Part shown: one piece after another, positions 37,874 through 46,633 of the stretch
How the letters are laid out: each line of letters starts with the position of its first letter
How positions within the stretch are numbered: position 1 is the first letter of the stretch
DNA from: Planosporangium flavigriseum
GTDB taxonomy: Bacteria; Actinomycetota; Actinomycetes; Mycobacteriales; Micromonosporaceae
DNA: 64,000 nt
Assembly (NCBI RefSeq): GCF_011947225.1
Contig: NZ_JAATVW010000001.1
Location: 186,001 to 250,000, forward strand
Direction: 5' to 3'
Notes under the pieces: model-generated
Told to the model about the DNA's origin: nothing
The model's input: only the letters and a program-made list of their open reading frames with translations
The model's database searches: none
Program-made: the position numbers and the translations under genes

Positions 37874-38653
37874 TCAGCCAGCGGGGGCGGTAAAGATCGA
37901 CGCCGGTACCTCCGGCAGCCCCGGCGAACGGAATCCCTGCCCGTCCTCGGTCACCACCGCCACCTCGTAGCCGGGCAGCGCGGCCAGCCACGGCAGGCCG
38001 GCCATGCTCATGGCCACCCCGGCGGTGGCGTACGCGTCGGCCACGGCCAGATCCGGGCCGACCACGGTCACCGACCGCAGCGCCTGCGCCGGCTCCCCGG
38101 TGCGCGGGTTGACCACGTGGAATCCCCGCTCGTACGTGCCGGACGTCGCTATCGCGAGGTCGTTGCCGGCCACCACCAGGTACGCCCCGTCGTGCTGCCA
38201 GGGGTGGCGAATCGGAATGTGCCACCGCTCGCCGGGTGCGGGGCAGCCGCGGACCCGTACGTCGCCGCCGGCGTTGATGAAGTGGTTGGTGCTGCCACCG
38301 GCGACGAGCCGTGCCGAGGCGACCTCGGCCGCCCAGCCCTTGACGTAACCGGACGGGTCGAGCGGGCCGGTGGCGTACACGTCGAAGTAGCCATCCGTGT
38401 CGCGCCACAGCCGCGCGCAGGCGTCGAGGACCTCGCGCAGGTGGTCGGACCACTGCGCCGGTGGCAGCTCCCCGCGGTGCAGCCGGCACACCTCGCTGTC
38501 CGGCTTGTAGGTACTGAACCTCCGGTCGACCTCGCGCATCCACGAGAAGAAGTCGTCGGCGAGCGCAGCGAGGGTGGCCTCGGGTAGCGGGTCGGCCAGG
38601 TCGATGGCGATCATCGTGCCCATCATGTCCTCGGCCCGGCGCAGTCTGCTCAT
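37874..38653 (-). CDS. apbE: ApbE-type FAD:protein FMN transferase
   Basis: This 259-residue protein has the ApbE landmarks: MGTMIAID near the start, FSTYKPDSEVCRL, DPSGYVKGWAAE, INAGGDVRV, IATSGTYERGF and DAYATAGVAM with its metal-binding Asp/Thr. ApbE attaches FMN covalently to a Thr or Ser of target flavoproteins. The adjacent FMN-binding protein (17 bp upstream) has a matching acceptor motif, so it is the probable target. No signal peptide is evident, so where flavinylation happens is unclear. Confidence 0.92.
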   Translation of the reverse strand: MSRLRRAEDMMGTMIAIDLADPLPEATLAALADDFFSWMREVDRRFSTYKPDSEVCRLHRGELPPAQWSDHLREVLDACARLWRDTDGYFDVYATGPLDPSGYVKGWAAEVASARLVAGGSTNHFINAGGDVRVRGCPAPGERWHIPIRHPWQHDGAYLVVAGNDLAIATSGTYERGFHVVNPRTGEPAQALRSVTVVGPDLAVADAYATAGVAMSMAGLPWLAALPGYEVAVVTEDGQGFRSPGLPEVPASIFTAPAG

Positions 38654-38670
38654 GTCGGCGTGCGCCCCGC

Positions 38671-39279
38671 TCAGATTCCGGCCTTGGTCAGCGCCACTTT
38701 GAGCGATGCCTGGTACGCGGCGCTGGTGAGGCTCGCACCCGAGTAGTGGATCTGGGAGAAGCCGGTCTTGTAGTACTGGACAGCCATGGTGTTCAGCGCC
38801 GGGATCGCGCTCGTGTTCTTGCTCCAGTTCGACTGGCTCAGCGCGCCCGAGGCGCTGCTCATCGCGCCCCCGCAGACCTTGATGGTCACGGTGACCGCCC
38901 CGATACCCGGCTTCGACACGCTGGCCGCGCTACCGGTGGCGGTGGTGCACGCCGGGGCCGCCGGCGCGGCCGGCGCGGCCGGCGCGGCCGGCGCGGTCGT
39001 CCCGCCGGTCGTGCCGGCGCCAGCGGTCGCCTTCGCGGCGGTCGGCGCGGGGGAAGCAGTAGCAGGCCCGGGCGCGGTGGTCGGGCTTGGCGTCCCCGCA
39101 CCGCCGCCGCTGCCCGCGGTCGGGTCGGGCATGCCCGGCTCCCCGCCCGCAGCCGGCCCGGCAAGGCTCGAGGTGTTGCTGATGCCGGCACCGGACGCCG
39201 GGCTGGTTCCGTACTTGGCACCGACGAGCAGGGCGGTGCCGGCAACGGTGCCCAGCAGCGCAGCGGTGGCTCTACGCAC
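38671..39279 (-). CDS. Secreted FMN-binding domain protein
   Basis: This 202-residue protein has an N-terminal signal or anchor (MRRATAALLGTVAGTALLVG), a long Ala/Pro/Gly/Thr linker with an AAP-type repeat and a C-terminal FMN-binding domain. YSGASLTSAAYQASL carries the SGAS-x-T acceptor motif for covalent FMN. Two cysteines (ACTTATG, KVCGG) may pair. It would shuttle electrons outside the membrane, fed by the flavocytochrome encoded 14 bp upstream. Confidence 0.85.
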   Translation of the reverse strand: MRRATAALLGTVAGTALLVGAKYGTSPASGAGISNTSSLAGPAAGGEPGMPDPTAGSGGGAGTPSPTTAPGPATASPAPTAAKATAGAGTTGGTTAPAAPAAPAAPAAPACTTATGSAASVSKPGIGAVTVTIKVCGGAMSSASGALSQSNWSKNTSAIPALNTMAVQYYKTGFSQIHYSGASLTSAAYQASLKVALTKAGI

Positions 39280-39293
39280 GACAATCTCCCAGA

Positions 39294-40853
39294 TCAGAAT
39301 TCGAACGGGTCAAGGTGGATCTGACGCTTCGGTACGCGCAGGCGGCGCAGTACCTTGACCGACATCGAGATGAGCCCGTTCGGGCCGCACAGGTACACGT
39401 CACGCCTGCGGACGTCGGGTACCAGTTCGCGCATGCCGGTAGGGGTGAACAGGTGCCGCGGCGCGGGATCGTCGCGCCCGCCCAGGACGTACCAGACCTG
39501 CGCGCGCTTCTCGACCGCCAGGCTGTCCAGTTCGTCGCGGAAGACCAGGTCGTCGGCGGAGGTGGCACGGTACAGGACGACCGTGCCGGCCGGGAGGTCC
39601 TCCAGCAGCGCCCGGATCGGCGCGATGCCGCTGCCGCCGGCGATCAGCAGCGCTCCCGGCCGGACCCGGCGGTCCGCGGTGAACGCCCCCGACGGGCCCT
39701 CGGCGTACACCCGGTCACCGGGTTTGAGGCGCTGCAGGCCGCGGGTGTGATCACCGACGATCTTGACCGTCAGGCGCAGCCAGTCGCTGTTCGGCGCCGC
39801 CGACAGCGAGAACGGATGCGCCTGCCACCAGTTGCCGCGGGTCAGGAAGCGCCAGCGGAAGTACTGACCGGCCTGGGCCTCCAGTTTGTCCAGGCGCCGG
39901 CCGCCGACATAGATCGACACCATGTCCGGAGCCTCGCCAACGACCGCCACCACCCGGAAGCGGTGCCGCAGGTTCAGCCAGAGCGGCTCCAGCACCCGGC
40001 CCCAGATCAGGCAGACGACCACGAACACGTACAGGCTGGTCCAGTACCACCGGGCGAAGCCGCCCCGCAGGAGGTCCGTGCCGTCCGCGAACTGGTGGCC
40101 GTATCCGAGCAGCAGCACGAGGTAGGTGGCCAGGTGCACGTAGTACCAGAGTTCGTACGGCATCCGCCGCCGGATCGCGCGAATCGACAGCGCCCCGATC
40201 GCGACCAGCACGCCGGTGGCGACGAAGGCGCTGATCATGTCTTCGTACGTGGTGAGCATGGTCCACGTTTCACGGCCCGCCGAGACGTTCGCCGCCGCGG
40301 CGTACCCGAAGATGGTCAACACCGCGTGTGCCGGTATCAGGATGACCAGGACTCCGCCCAGCGACCGGTGCCAGATCAGCAGGTCGTGCGCGCCGACCCA
40401 CTGCTCCAGCCAGGCCACCCGGCTCATCATCAGGACCTGGACCAGCAGCACGAAACCGCCGACCAGCCCGGTGATCTGACCGGCCGCGATCAGCGCCGGA
40501 CCCGCCCCGGTGATCGAGCCCGAGGGGTTGCCGAGCCACCACACCTCGACGCTGGCGGCCAGGGCGAACCAGAACAGGATCACGAAGAACAAGCGGTTGC
40601 CGGCGTTGACCCGCCTCGGTCCCGTGCGTGACCGGTGCGGGTCGTACGCGGCGGAACCGCCACGTGGCTCCTCGCTCAGGTCTAGGTAAAGCGGTTCTTC
40701 GTCTGCGAAGAGCGGTTCCCGGTCTATGAAGGGCGGTTGTTGGTCTATGAAGAGCGGTTCTTCCACTGCCCGGCGTGTCGCATCGGCTGCGGCGATGACC
40801 CCGTCCATGTCCGGTCCGGGGCGGTCCGTACCCAACCAACGCTCGGCGGCCAT
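39294..40853 (-). CDS. Ferric-reductase-like transmembrane flavocytochrome
   Basis: The protein has 519 residues from the ATG at 40853 (AAGG upstream); a GTG at 40940 is also open. The N-terminus carries an acidic degenerate repeat (PLFIDQQPPFIDREPLFADE). About six membrane helices follow, with heme-ligand His pairs (HDLLIWHRSL with IPAHAVL; WYYVHLATY with GYGHQF). Then come the FAD site HPFSLSAAPNSDWLRL and the NAD(P)H site GALLIAGGSGIAPIRALLED of the ferric reductase/NADPH oxidase superfamily. It should pass electrons from cytoplasmic NAD(P)H across the membrane to the FMN-binding protein. The final acceptor (iron, oxygen or quinone) is not shown by sequence. Confidence 0.85.
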   Translation of the reverse strand: MAAERWLGTDRPGPDMDGVIAAADATRRAVEEPLFIDQQPPFIDREPLFADEEPLYLDLSEEPRGGSAAYDPHRSRTGPRRVNAGNRLFFVILFWFALAASVEVWWLGNPSGSITGAGPALIAAGQITGLVGGFVLLVQVLMMSRVAWLEQWVGAHDLLIWHRSLGGVLVILIPAHAVLTIFGYAAAANVSAGRETWTMLTTYEDMISAFVATGVLVAIGALSIRAIRRRMPYELWYYVHLATYLVLLLGYGHQFADGTDLLRGGFARWYWTSLYVFVVVCLIWGRVLEPLWLNLRHRFRVVAVVGEAPDMVSIYVGGRRLDKLEAQAGQYFRWRFLTRGNWWQAHPFSLSAAPNSDWLRLTVKIVGDHTRGLQRLKPGDRVYAEGPSGAFTADRRVRPGALLIAGGSGIAPIRALLEDLPAGTVVLYRATSADDLVFRDELDSLAVEKRAQVWYVLGGRDDPAPRHLFTPTGMRELVPDVRRRDVYLCGPNGLISMSVKVLRRLRVPKRQIHLDPFEF

Positions 40854-41132
40854 GAGGCTGCCTTGTCGTCGTTCCACAGCGGTGTTGATACCAGCCGGCC
40901 GGACCGCCGCACCACGGCGAACAGCACACTTAAAAGACACTTAGTTCTGGCTTTAAGCCACGCTATCCATAGGTCACTCAGCGTGCACAGGCGATTACCG
41001 TGAGCGGAGAGCGCGGTTCGGCGAAACCGCACGCGCCGTAACTTTCTCAGCAAATCGACCCGCCGCGATTGCCGCGCCCCGCCAACCGACAGTTGGGGTG
41101 GGATTGCCCCCGACCTCGGATCGCCTGAGGAC

Positions 41133-41175
41133 CGCCCCGGCGGGCGCGGAGGTGTTCTCCGCTCCCGCCGGGGCG
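41133..41175 (-). terminator. Strong hairpin terminator of the MBG-repeat gene
   Basis: Two 19-bp arms (41133-41151 and 41157-41175) pair with one mismatch around a 5-base loop GTGTT. It begins 16 bp after the stop of the large minus-strand gene. No long T-run follows, as is common in actinomycetes. Confidence 0.85.
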
Positions 41176-41191
41176 TTCGTGCCGCTGCCTG

Positions 41192-44100
41192 TCAGGACGT
41201 GAAGTTGAACAGGCCTCCGGTGGCGGTGGTAGCCAACAGGTCCTGGCTGCCGGCGAAGGTGGCCGTGTAACCGCGTTGCCGGATCACCCAGGCGTCTTGC
41301 AGAACGCTGATCTGGCAGATCGCGGCACCGTTTGCGCCGGTGACCGCGGTACACATGGCCTTGCCGCCGGAGGTGAACGCGATGGTCTGTCCAACGGCCG
41401 GCTGGGCCGGGCTGCCGAAGGTCAGCGTCGCGGTGAGCGTGCCGAACCTGACGGTGGCACCTCCGCGCGCCAGGGTGACCAGCACACCAGCTGGCGTCAG
41501 CTTGGCGGCCGCCTTGTTGACCGTCAGGGTGCCCGGCCGGAACGCGAACGTGTAGTTCGCCGATGCCAGCGTGCCCTGCGCTGGGGTGATGGGGTAGGTC
41601 CCGGCGTGCGACGTTTCGGTCGCGGTGGTGCTCAAGGCCGGGTCCCCCGAGTACGCCGCCGCGGTGTCGCCGTTGACCAGGCCGCTGATGGTGGCCGTGA
41701 ACACCGGGTCGGCACCCTGGTAAACGCGGGTGGCGTCGTTCGCGGCGACGGTCAGGACAGCCTTGGCGACGGTCAGCGTGCCGGCCGTGTAGGTCACGGC
41801 GTAGTTGGCGGTGCTGTCCGGCCCGGCGCAGGTGACCGGGTAGCTGCCGGCCGGGTAGCTGCCGCCGCCGATGACACTCGCCGTGGTGGCACACCGAATG
41901 GCGTCCAGACCGGTCGAGGCTGCGGTGTCGGCCGCGACGAATCCGCTCAGCGACGGGTTCAGCACGATCGACGACGCGGCGACTCCGTACGTGGTTGCCG
42001 GGCTCGGCGCGTTCACCGTCAGCGCGGCCTTGTTCACCGTGAGCGTGGCCGGGGCGTAATCGACGGTGTAGTTACCGCCCGCGTCCGCGCTGGTGCAGGT
42101 GATGGCGTAGCTGCCCGCCGCACTGTGCGGTCCGGTCACGCCACAGGTCGGTGCGCTGATTAGGTTGTCCGAGCCGACGAGACCCGCGATCGTGTACCCG
42201 AAGGTCGGGTCGCTGCTGCCGTAGCTGATCGACTGGTCGTTCGCGCTGATGCGAACCGCCGCCTTGAGCACGGTCAGCGTCCCAGCCTGGTACGACAGCG
42301 TGTAGTTGCCGCCGCCATCGCCGCCGGAGCAGACGATCGGGTAGGTGCCGGCGGCGGTGTGCGGGCCGTCCACCCGGCAGGTCGGCTGCGCCACCAGCGA
42401 TTCACCAGGCTGCAGGCCGGATACGGTGTAGGTGAACGCCGGGTCCTTCTCCCCGTAGGTGATGGTCTGGGACGCGGCGGTCACCACGCCGGGGGCCTTG
42501 GCAACGGTGAGCGTGCCCGCCACATAGGCGACCGTGTAGTTCGGGCCCGCATCGGCACCGGTGCAAGCAATCGGGTACGTGCCCGCCTGGCTGTGCGCGT
42601 CGGTGACCGCGCAGGTCGGGGTGGTGCCGAGCGTGTCGGAGCCGACCAGACCCGAGACCGAGTAATGGAACGCCGGGTCTGCTTGGCCATAGATCGTCGA
42701 CGCACTGTCGGCGGTCACAGTGACCACCGCCTTACCGACGCTCAGCGTCCCCGGAGCGTAGGTGATGTGGTAGTTCCCGCCCGCCTCGGCACCGCTGCAG
42801 GCGGTCTGGTAGCTGCCGGCAGCAGTGTGCGGGTTCGCCGCGGCGCAGGTCGGCTCGGTCTGCAGGCCGTCGTTGCCGATCAGCCCGGTCACCGTGTACC
42901 CGATCTCCGGAGTGGCATCACCGTACGTGCTGCTTGCGTTGCCGGCCTGGACCACGAGCGGCGCCTGCTGCACGGCCAGTGCGCCATCGGAGTAGCGGAT
43001 CGTGTAATTCGGGCCGGCCTCCGCGCCGCTGCAGGTGATCGGGTAGCTGCCCGCATCGTGGTGGCCGGCGGACACCTCGCAGACCGCCGGGGTCTGGAAG
43101 GTGTCCTGCCCGACCAGACCGGTCGCCTTCCAGGTGAAGGTCGGGTCGTCAGCGCCGTAGCGCCGCGACTGGTTGTCGGCGGTCACGGTGACGACCGCCG
43201 GGCTGACCACGTAGGTGCCGGGCTTGTAGTCGAGCACGTAGTCCGAGCCGGCATCGCCCCCGCTGCAGGTGATCGTGTAGGTGCGAGCACTGGAGTGATC
43301 GCCGTCGACCCCGCAGGTCGGCGCACTGGTCAGCTTGTCGGCGCCGACCAGACCGGTCACGGTGTAGGTGAAGGCCGGCTCGCTGCCGCCGTACGTGGCG
43401 CCCTGGTCGTTCGCCGTCACGGTCGCGGTCGCGGCGGTGATGGTCAAGGTGCCAGGCGAGTAGCTGATCGCGTAGTTGTTCCCGGCGTCGGCGCCGGCGC
43501 AGGCGATGCCGTAACTGCCGACGTGCTGGTGGCCGTCGGCCGCGCCGCAGGTCGGCTCGCTGGACAGATCGTCCGTGCCGAGCAGGCCTTGCACCTGGTA
43601 GGTGAAAGCCGGATCGGCAGTGCCGTATTCGCGGGTGGCTGGGTTCGCGGTGATCACCACCGGAGCCTGCGTCACCGTCAACGTGCCAGGTGCGTAACTG
43701 ATCGTGTAATTGCTGTTGGCGGCGGCGTTGGCACAGGTGATCTCGTAGCTGCCGGCGTTGGAATGCGCGGGCGCGACCTGGCAGGAGGCCGGGGTGGTGA
43801 GCTGGTCGGCGCCGACCAGGCCGGCGACGCTCGAGGTGAACGTCGGGTCGTCGCCGCCGTACTGCCGAGCCTGGTTGTCGGCGATGACCACGAGCGGAGC
43901 CTTGTCCACGGTGAGCGTGCCGGTCGCGTACTGCAACGTGTAGTTGCCGCCTGCGTCACCGCCGGAACACGTGATGGGGTACGTCCCGGCGTCGGCGTGC
44001 TTGTCGGCCACGCCGCAGGTCGGCTCGCTGGCGAGCTTGTCAGCGCCGACCAGGCCGGCGACGGTGTAGCTGAACGACGGGTCGCTCTGGCCGTACGTGC

Positions 44101-46078
44101 TGCGCTTCGGGTCGGCGGTGATCAGCCCGACCTTCTTGCCCACCGCAAGCGTCGCCGGCGCGTAGCGAACCGTGTAGTTGCCCCCGGCGTCGGCACCGGT
44201 GCAGGTGATGTCGTAGGTGCCGGCGTCGGTGTGCGGGCCCTGCACGCCGCAGGTGGGTTCGCTGGTCAGCTGGTCGCCCCCGACCAAGCCGCTGATCTTG
44301 TAGGTGAACGTGGGGTCGGCGTCGCCGTAGACCACCGAAGCGCTGTCGGGCGTCACGGTGACGACCCCGGTGCCGACGGTCAGGGTGCCGGGCGCGTAGC
44401 TGAGGGTGTAGTTCGGACCCGCATCGGCGCCGGAGCAATTGATCGGGTAGGTGCCCGCCGCAGTGTGGCTGCCCTGGGCGGCGCAGGTCGGCGCCGTGGT
44501 GAGGGTGTCACCGTTGCGCAGGCCGTTGACGGTGTAATCGAGCTTCGGGGTGGCCTCGCCGTAGGTCTGGCTGGCGTTACTCGCCACGATCGTCGCCGCC
44601 GCCTTGGCGACGGTGAGGGTGCCGGCGGTGTAGGTGGTCACGTAGCCGGTCTTGGCGGACGCGCCGGAGCAGACGATCGGGTAGGTCCCGGCCGCGGCGT
44701 GCGCCCCACTCACCCCACAGGTCGGCGCGGTCGTCAGCTGATCGGTGCCGAGTAACCCCGACGTGCGGTACGTGAAGACCGGATCCTCGTCGCCATAGGT
44801 GATCGTCTGGTTGTCCGCGGTGATGTTCAGCGGCGCGGTCCAGGTGCGAGTCGCCGACGCGCGGGCGATGCACGACGTGGCGCCTGAAGGCTGGTAACAA
44901 GCAGAGATCTGGTCGGTGCCATAGGTCGAACCGGTGTAGCTGAACACCGCGTTGCCGGACGCGTCAGTCGTCACGGTACCGGTCGTCGGGTTCGCGCCCG
45001 CGACGGTGAAGTTGACCGGGGCGTTCTGGTAGGGGGCACCGTCGGCGGTGGTCAGCGTCGCGGCGACCGACTGGGCGATGCCGATGTTTCCGGTACCGGC
45101 GGCGGGTGCCATCGCGAGCTGGTAGTTGACCGGCGTGGCGCCGGGGACGCAGTTGGTCGCCGGGTCGGGCACGAAGCCGGCGATCAGACCGTGCAGGAAC
45201 ACAGCGGAGTCGACCTGGCTGTCGCCGTTGTCGAAGATCGAGAAGTACACCGAGTGCGCGCCGGGCGTGACCTGGGTTGAGGCCTGCAGCAGGCCGGTGG
45301 CACCACCGGCAGCCTTCCCCGAGTCGGTTCCCCACCCTGCCGGGAATTTGGCTGCGCCGTTGAACTCGGTACCCGCCCCGTTGGCCGGGCTCAGTCCGCC
45401 GAGGCCGGCCGAGTTGATGCTGACGACCTTCTTCGACGAATCCAGTGCGAAGTCCTTCGGCGCGCTGATCGTCGTGCCGTTGGTAGTCCAGGTGCTGCTG
45501 TCCAGTTCGGCGATGAACGCGTCGTTATAGCTGCCACCGGAGTAGACGGGGTACTCCTGCGACAGGAACTTGAAGTCGAAGGTCAGGCAGTTCGCGGACG
45601 GCGGCACGGTGAGGTCGACCTTGAGCACGGTCACATCGAAGGCGGAGTTGCCGCGCCCCGACACTGCCGTCGTCCTGAGCGAGCTGCTGCCGAACACACC
45701 CGGCTTCGGCACGTCGGCGACGTTGCCGGTGGTGAGAATGCCGAACGACGACGACCCGCTGGACGGGAAGCCCGCCAGCGCGCTGTCCGAAACCCCGTTC
45801 GGCGTACCCGAGGACGGCACGATGACGTACGAGGCGCCGGTGATCGTCGTCTGCGGCGCGGCGAGAGCGCGCGCAATGGTCATCGGCGCAGTGCTCCCGC
45901 TCGGCGACGTGACGGACGCCGCGGCCGGGGTCGCGGGGACCGTTGCAAGACCGAAGAGCGACACCGCAGTACTCAAGGCGACCGCACGACGGCGAGTAGG
46001 CGACGCGGGAGCGTCAGACACGACCCGCCTGCTCCGTTGGCGAAGTTTCTGGGCAGCGCGAAGCGAAGCAGACAGCAT
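41192..46078 (-). CDS. Giant secreted protein with 14 MBG-type repeats
   Basis: This 1628-residue protein has an Arg-rich signal peptide (RRRAVALSTAVSLFGLATVP ending in ATPAAA). Residues about 65-330 form a jelly-roll-like domain of choice-of-anchor type (FKFLSQEYPVYSGGSYNDAF). An Ig-like domain follows (NFTVAGANPTTGTVTTDASG). From about 415 there are 14 repeats of about 78 residues with the pattern ADNQ-x-YG-x-xDP-x-FTYTVSGLVG, CGV-H-AGTYPI-CSGADAG and NYT-YAPGTLTV, the MBG (mucin-binding-like) fold; most have two Cys that may form a disulfide. The last ~100 residues are another Ig-like domain. No LPxTG or C-terminal helix is present, so it is released or held non-covalently. It is probably an adhesin or matrix protein. 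A terminator follows and a 13-bp direct repeat precedes it. Confidence 0.85.
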   Translation of the reverse strand: MLSASLRAAQKLRQRSRRVVSDAPASPTRRRAVALSTAVSLFGLATVPATPAAASVTSPSGSTAPMTIARALAAPQTTITGASYVIVPSSGTPNGVSDSALAGFPSSGSSSFGILTTGNVADVPKPGVFGSSSLRTTAVSGRGNSAFDVTVLKVDLTVPPSANCLTFDFKFLSQEYPVYSGGSYNDAFIAELDSSTWTTNGTTISAPKDFALDSSKKVVSINSAGLGGLSPANGAGTEFNGAAKFPAGWGTDSGKAAGGATGLLQASTQVTPGAHSVYFSIFDNGDSQVDSAVFLHGLIAGFVPDPATNCVPGATPVNYQLAMAPAAGTGNIGIAQSVAATLTTADGAPYQNAPVNFTVAGANPTTGTVTTDASGNAVFSYTGSTYGTDQISACYQPSGATSCIARASATRTWTAPLNITADNQTITYGDEDPVFTYRTSGLLGTDQLTTAPTCGVSGAHAAAGTYPIVCSGASAKTGYVTTYTAGTLTVAKAAATIVASNASQTYGEATPKLDYTVNGLRNGDTLTTAPTCAAQGSHTAAGTYPINCSGADAGPNYTLSYAPGTLTVGTGVVTVTPDSASVVYGDADPTFTYKISGLVGGDQLTSEPTCGVQGPHTDAGTYDITCTGADAGGNYTVRYAPATLAVGKKVGLITADPKRSTYGQSDPSFSYTVAGLVGADKLASEPTCGVADKHADAGTYPITCSGGDAGGNYTLQYATGTLTVDKAPLVVIADNQARQYGGDDPTFTSSVAGLVGADQLTTPASCQVAPAHSNAGSYEITCANAAANSNYTISYAPGTLTVTQAPVVITANPATREYGTADPAFTYQVQGLLGTDDLSSEPTCGAADGHQHVGSYGIACAGADAGNNYAISYSPGTLTITAATATVTANDQGATYGGSEPAFTYTVTGLVGADKLTSAPTCGVDGDHSSARTYTITCSGGDAGSDYVLDYKPGTYVVSPAVVTVTADNQSRRYGADDPTFTWKATGLVGQDTFQTPAVCEVSAGHHDAGSYPITCSGAEAGPNYTIRYSDGALAVQQAPLVVQAGNASSTYGDATPEIGYTVTGLIGNDGLQTEPTCAAANPHTAAGSYQTACSGAEAGGNYHITYAPGTLSVGKAVVTVTADSASTIYGQADPAFHYSVSGLVGSDTLGTTPTCAVTDAHSQAGTYPIACTGADAGPNYTVAYVAGTLTVAKAPGVVTAASQTITYGEKDPAFTYTVSGLQPGESLVAQPTCRVDGPHTAAGTYPIVCSGGDGGGNYTLSYQAGTLTVLKAAVRISANDQSISYGSSDPTFGYTIAGLVGSDNLISAPTCGVTGPHSAAGSYAITCTSADAGGNYTVDYAPATLTVNKAALTVNAPSPATTYGVAASSIVLNPSLSGFVAADTAASTGLDAIRCATTASVIGGGSYPAGSYPVTCAGPDSTANYAVTYTAGTLTVAKAVLTVAANDATRVYQGADPVFTATISGLVNGDTAAAYSGDPALSTTATETSHAGTYPITPAQGTLASANYTFAFRPGTLTVNKAAAKLTPAGVLVTLARGGATVRFGTLTATLTFGSPAQPAVGQTIAFTSGGKAMCTAVTGANGAAICQISVLQDAWVIRQRGYTATFAGSQDLLATTATGGLFNFTS

Positions 46079-46129
46079 GGATTTGGGCCCCTCCCCCGAT
46101 TTGTCGGCTGAATACTGGTAGGCGCCGTT

Positions 46130-46164
46130 TCACCTGTCAATACGCGCTGTGTCACCTGTCAATA
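46130..46164. repeat. 13-bp direct repeat TCACCTGTCAATA, two copies
   Basis: Exact copies at 46130-46142 and 46152-46164, 22 bp apart (about two DNA turns), lie 52-86 bp upstream of the giant MBG gene. Spacing on one face of the helix suggests a transcription-factor site or -35 type element for that gene. Confidence 0.5.
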
Positions 46165-46389
46165 GACGGACCTAACGCTGGGTCATCGGCTACACGGACG
46201 GCCGTCCATATCGGCCCACATCGACACCCTCGTCCGCCTTCCGTCGCCGTCAGCTCTCCATTTAGGCGGCTCTATCCGTACCTCTGTCCATTAGCATCGG
46301 TCGGCGTGATCCTTCCCAGGACTCGAGCCGCTACCGACCCTGGAGCAGTTCACCCCACCCGGGCTTGCTCGCCAGGTGACGCTTCCGAC

Positions 46390-46552
46390 GACGACGCGGC
46401 CCGGCGATTCTTCCGACCGGCGCTGTCGATATTGGAGGTAACGCCCGCCGAGGTGGTTACCGATGCCGCGGCGGTCTACCCCGCCGTCCTGGACGAGCTG
46501 ATCCCGTCGGTGTGGCACCACGTCGAGCAGTACGATCTGACCGCGGACCCGG
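46390..46552 (+). pseudogene. IS6-like DDE transposase remnant
   Basis: The plus-strand frame reads ARRFFRPALSILEVTPAEVV, TDAAAVYPAVLDELIPSVWH and HVEQY. This matches the central DDE segment of IS6-family transposases, whose second Asp is in the V-x-TD motif followed by YP-x-x-x-x-ELIP-x-x-H. The flanks do not continue the match and the last catalytic Glu region is missing. The rest of 46165-46633 holds nothing recognisable. Confidence 0.65.
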
Positions 46553-46633
46553 CGGGGGTTGAACACGTCCCCGGTCCCACAACGCATCGGTGCCACTAAA
46601 GTAGCTCCGACGGAAGCTTGTCAGTCGCCCCCC

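Noticed and set aside
42359-44755. A 798-codon plus-strand frame opposite the MBG-repeat gene
   Set aside because: Its repeats simply mirror the MBG repeats of the real gene on the other strand.
41192-46078. Sortase-anchored surface adhesin
   Set aside because: There is no LPxTG-like motif and no C-terminal membrane helix; the protein ends in an Ig-like domain.
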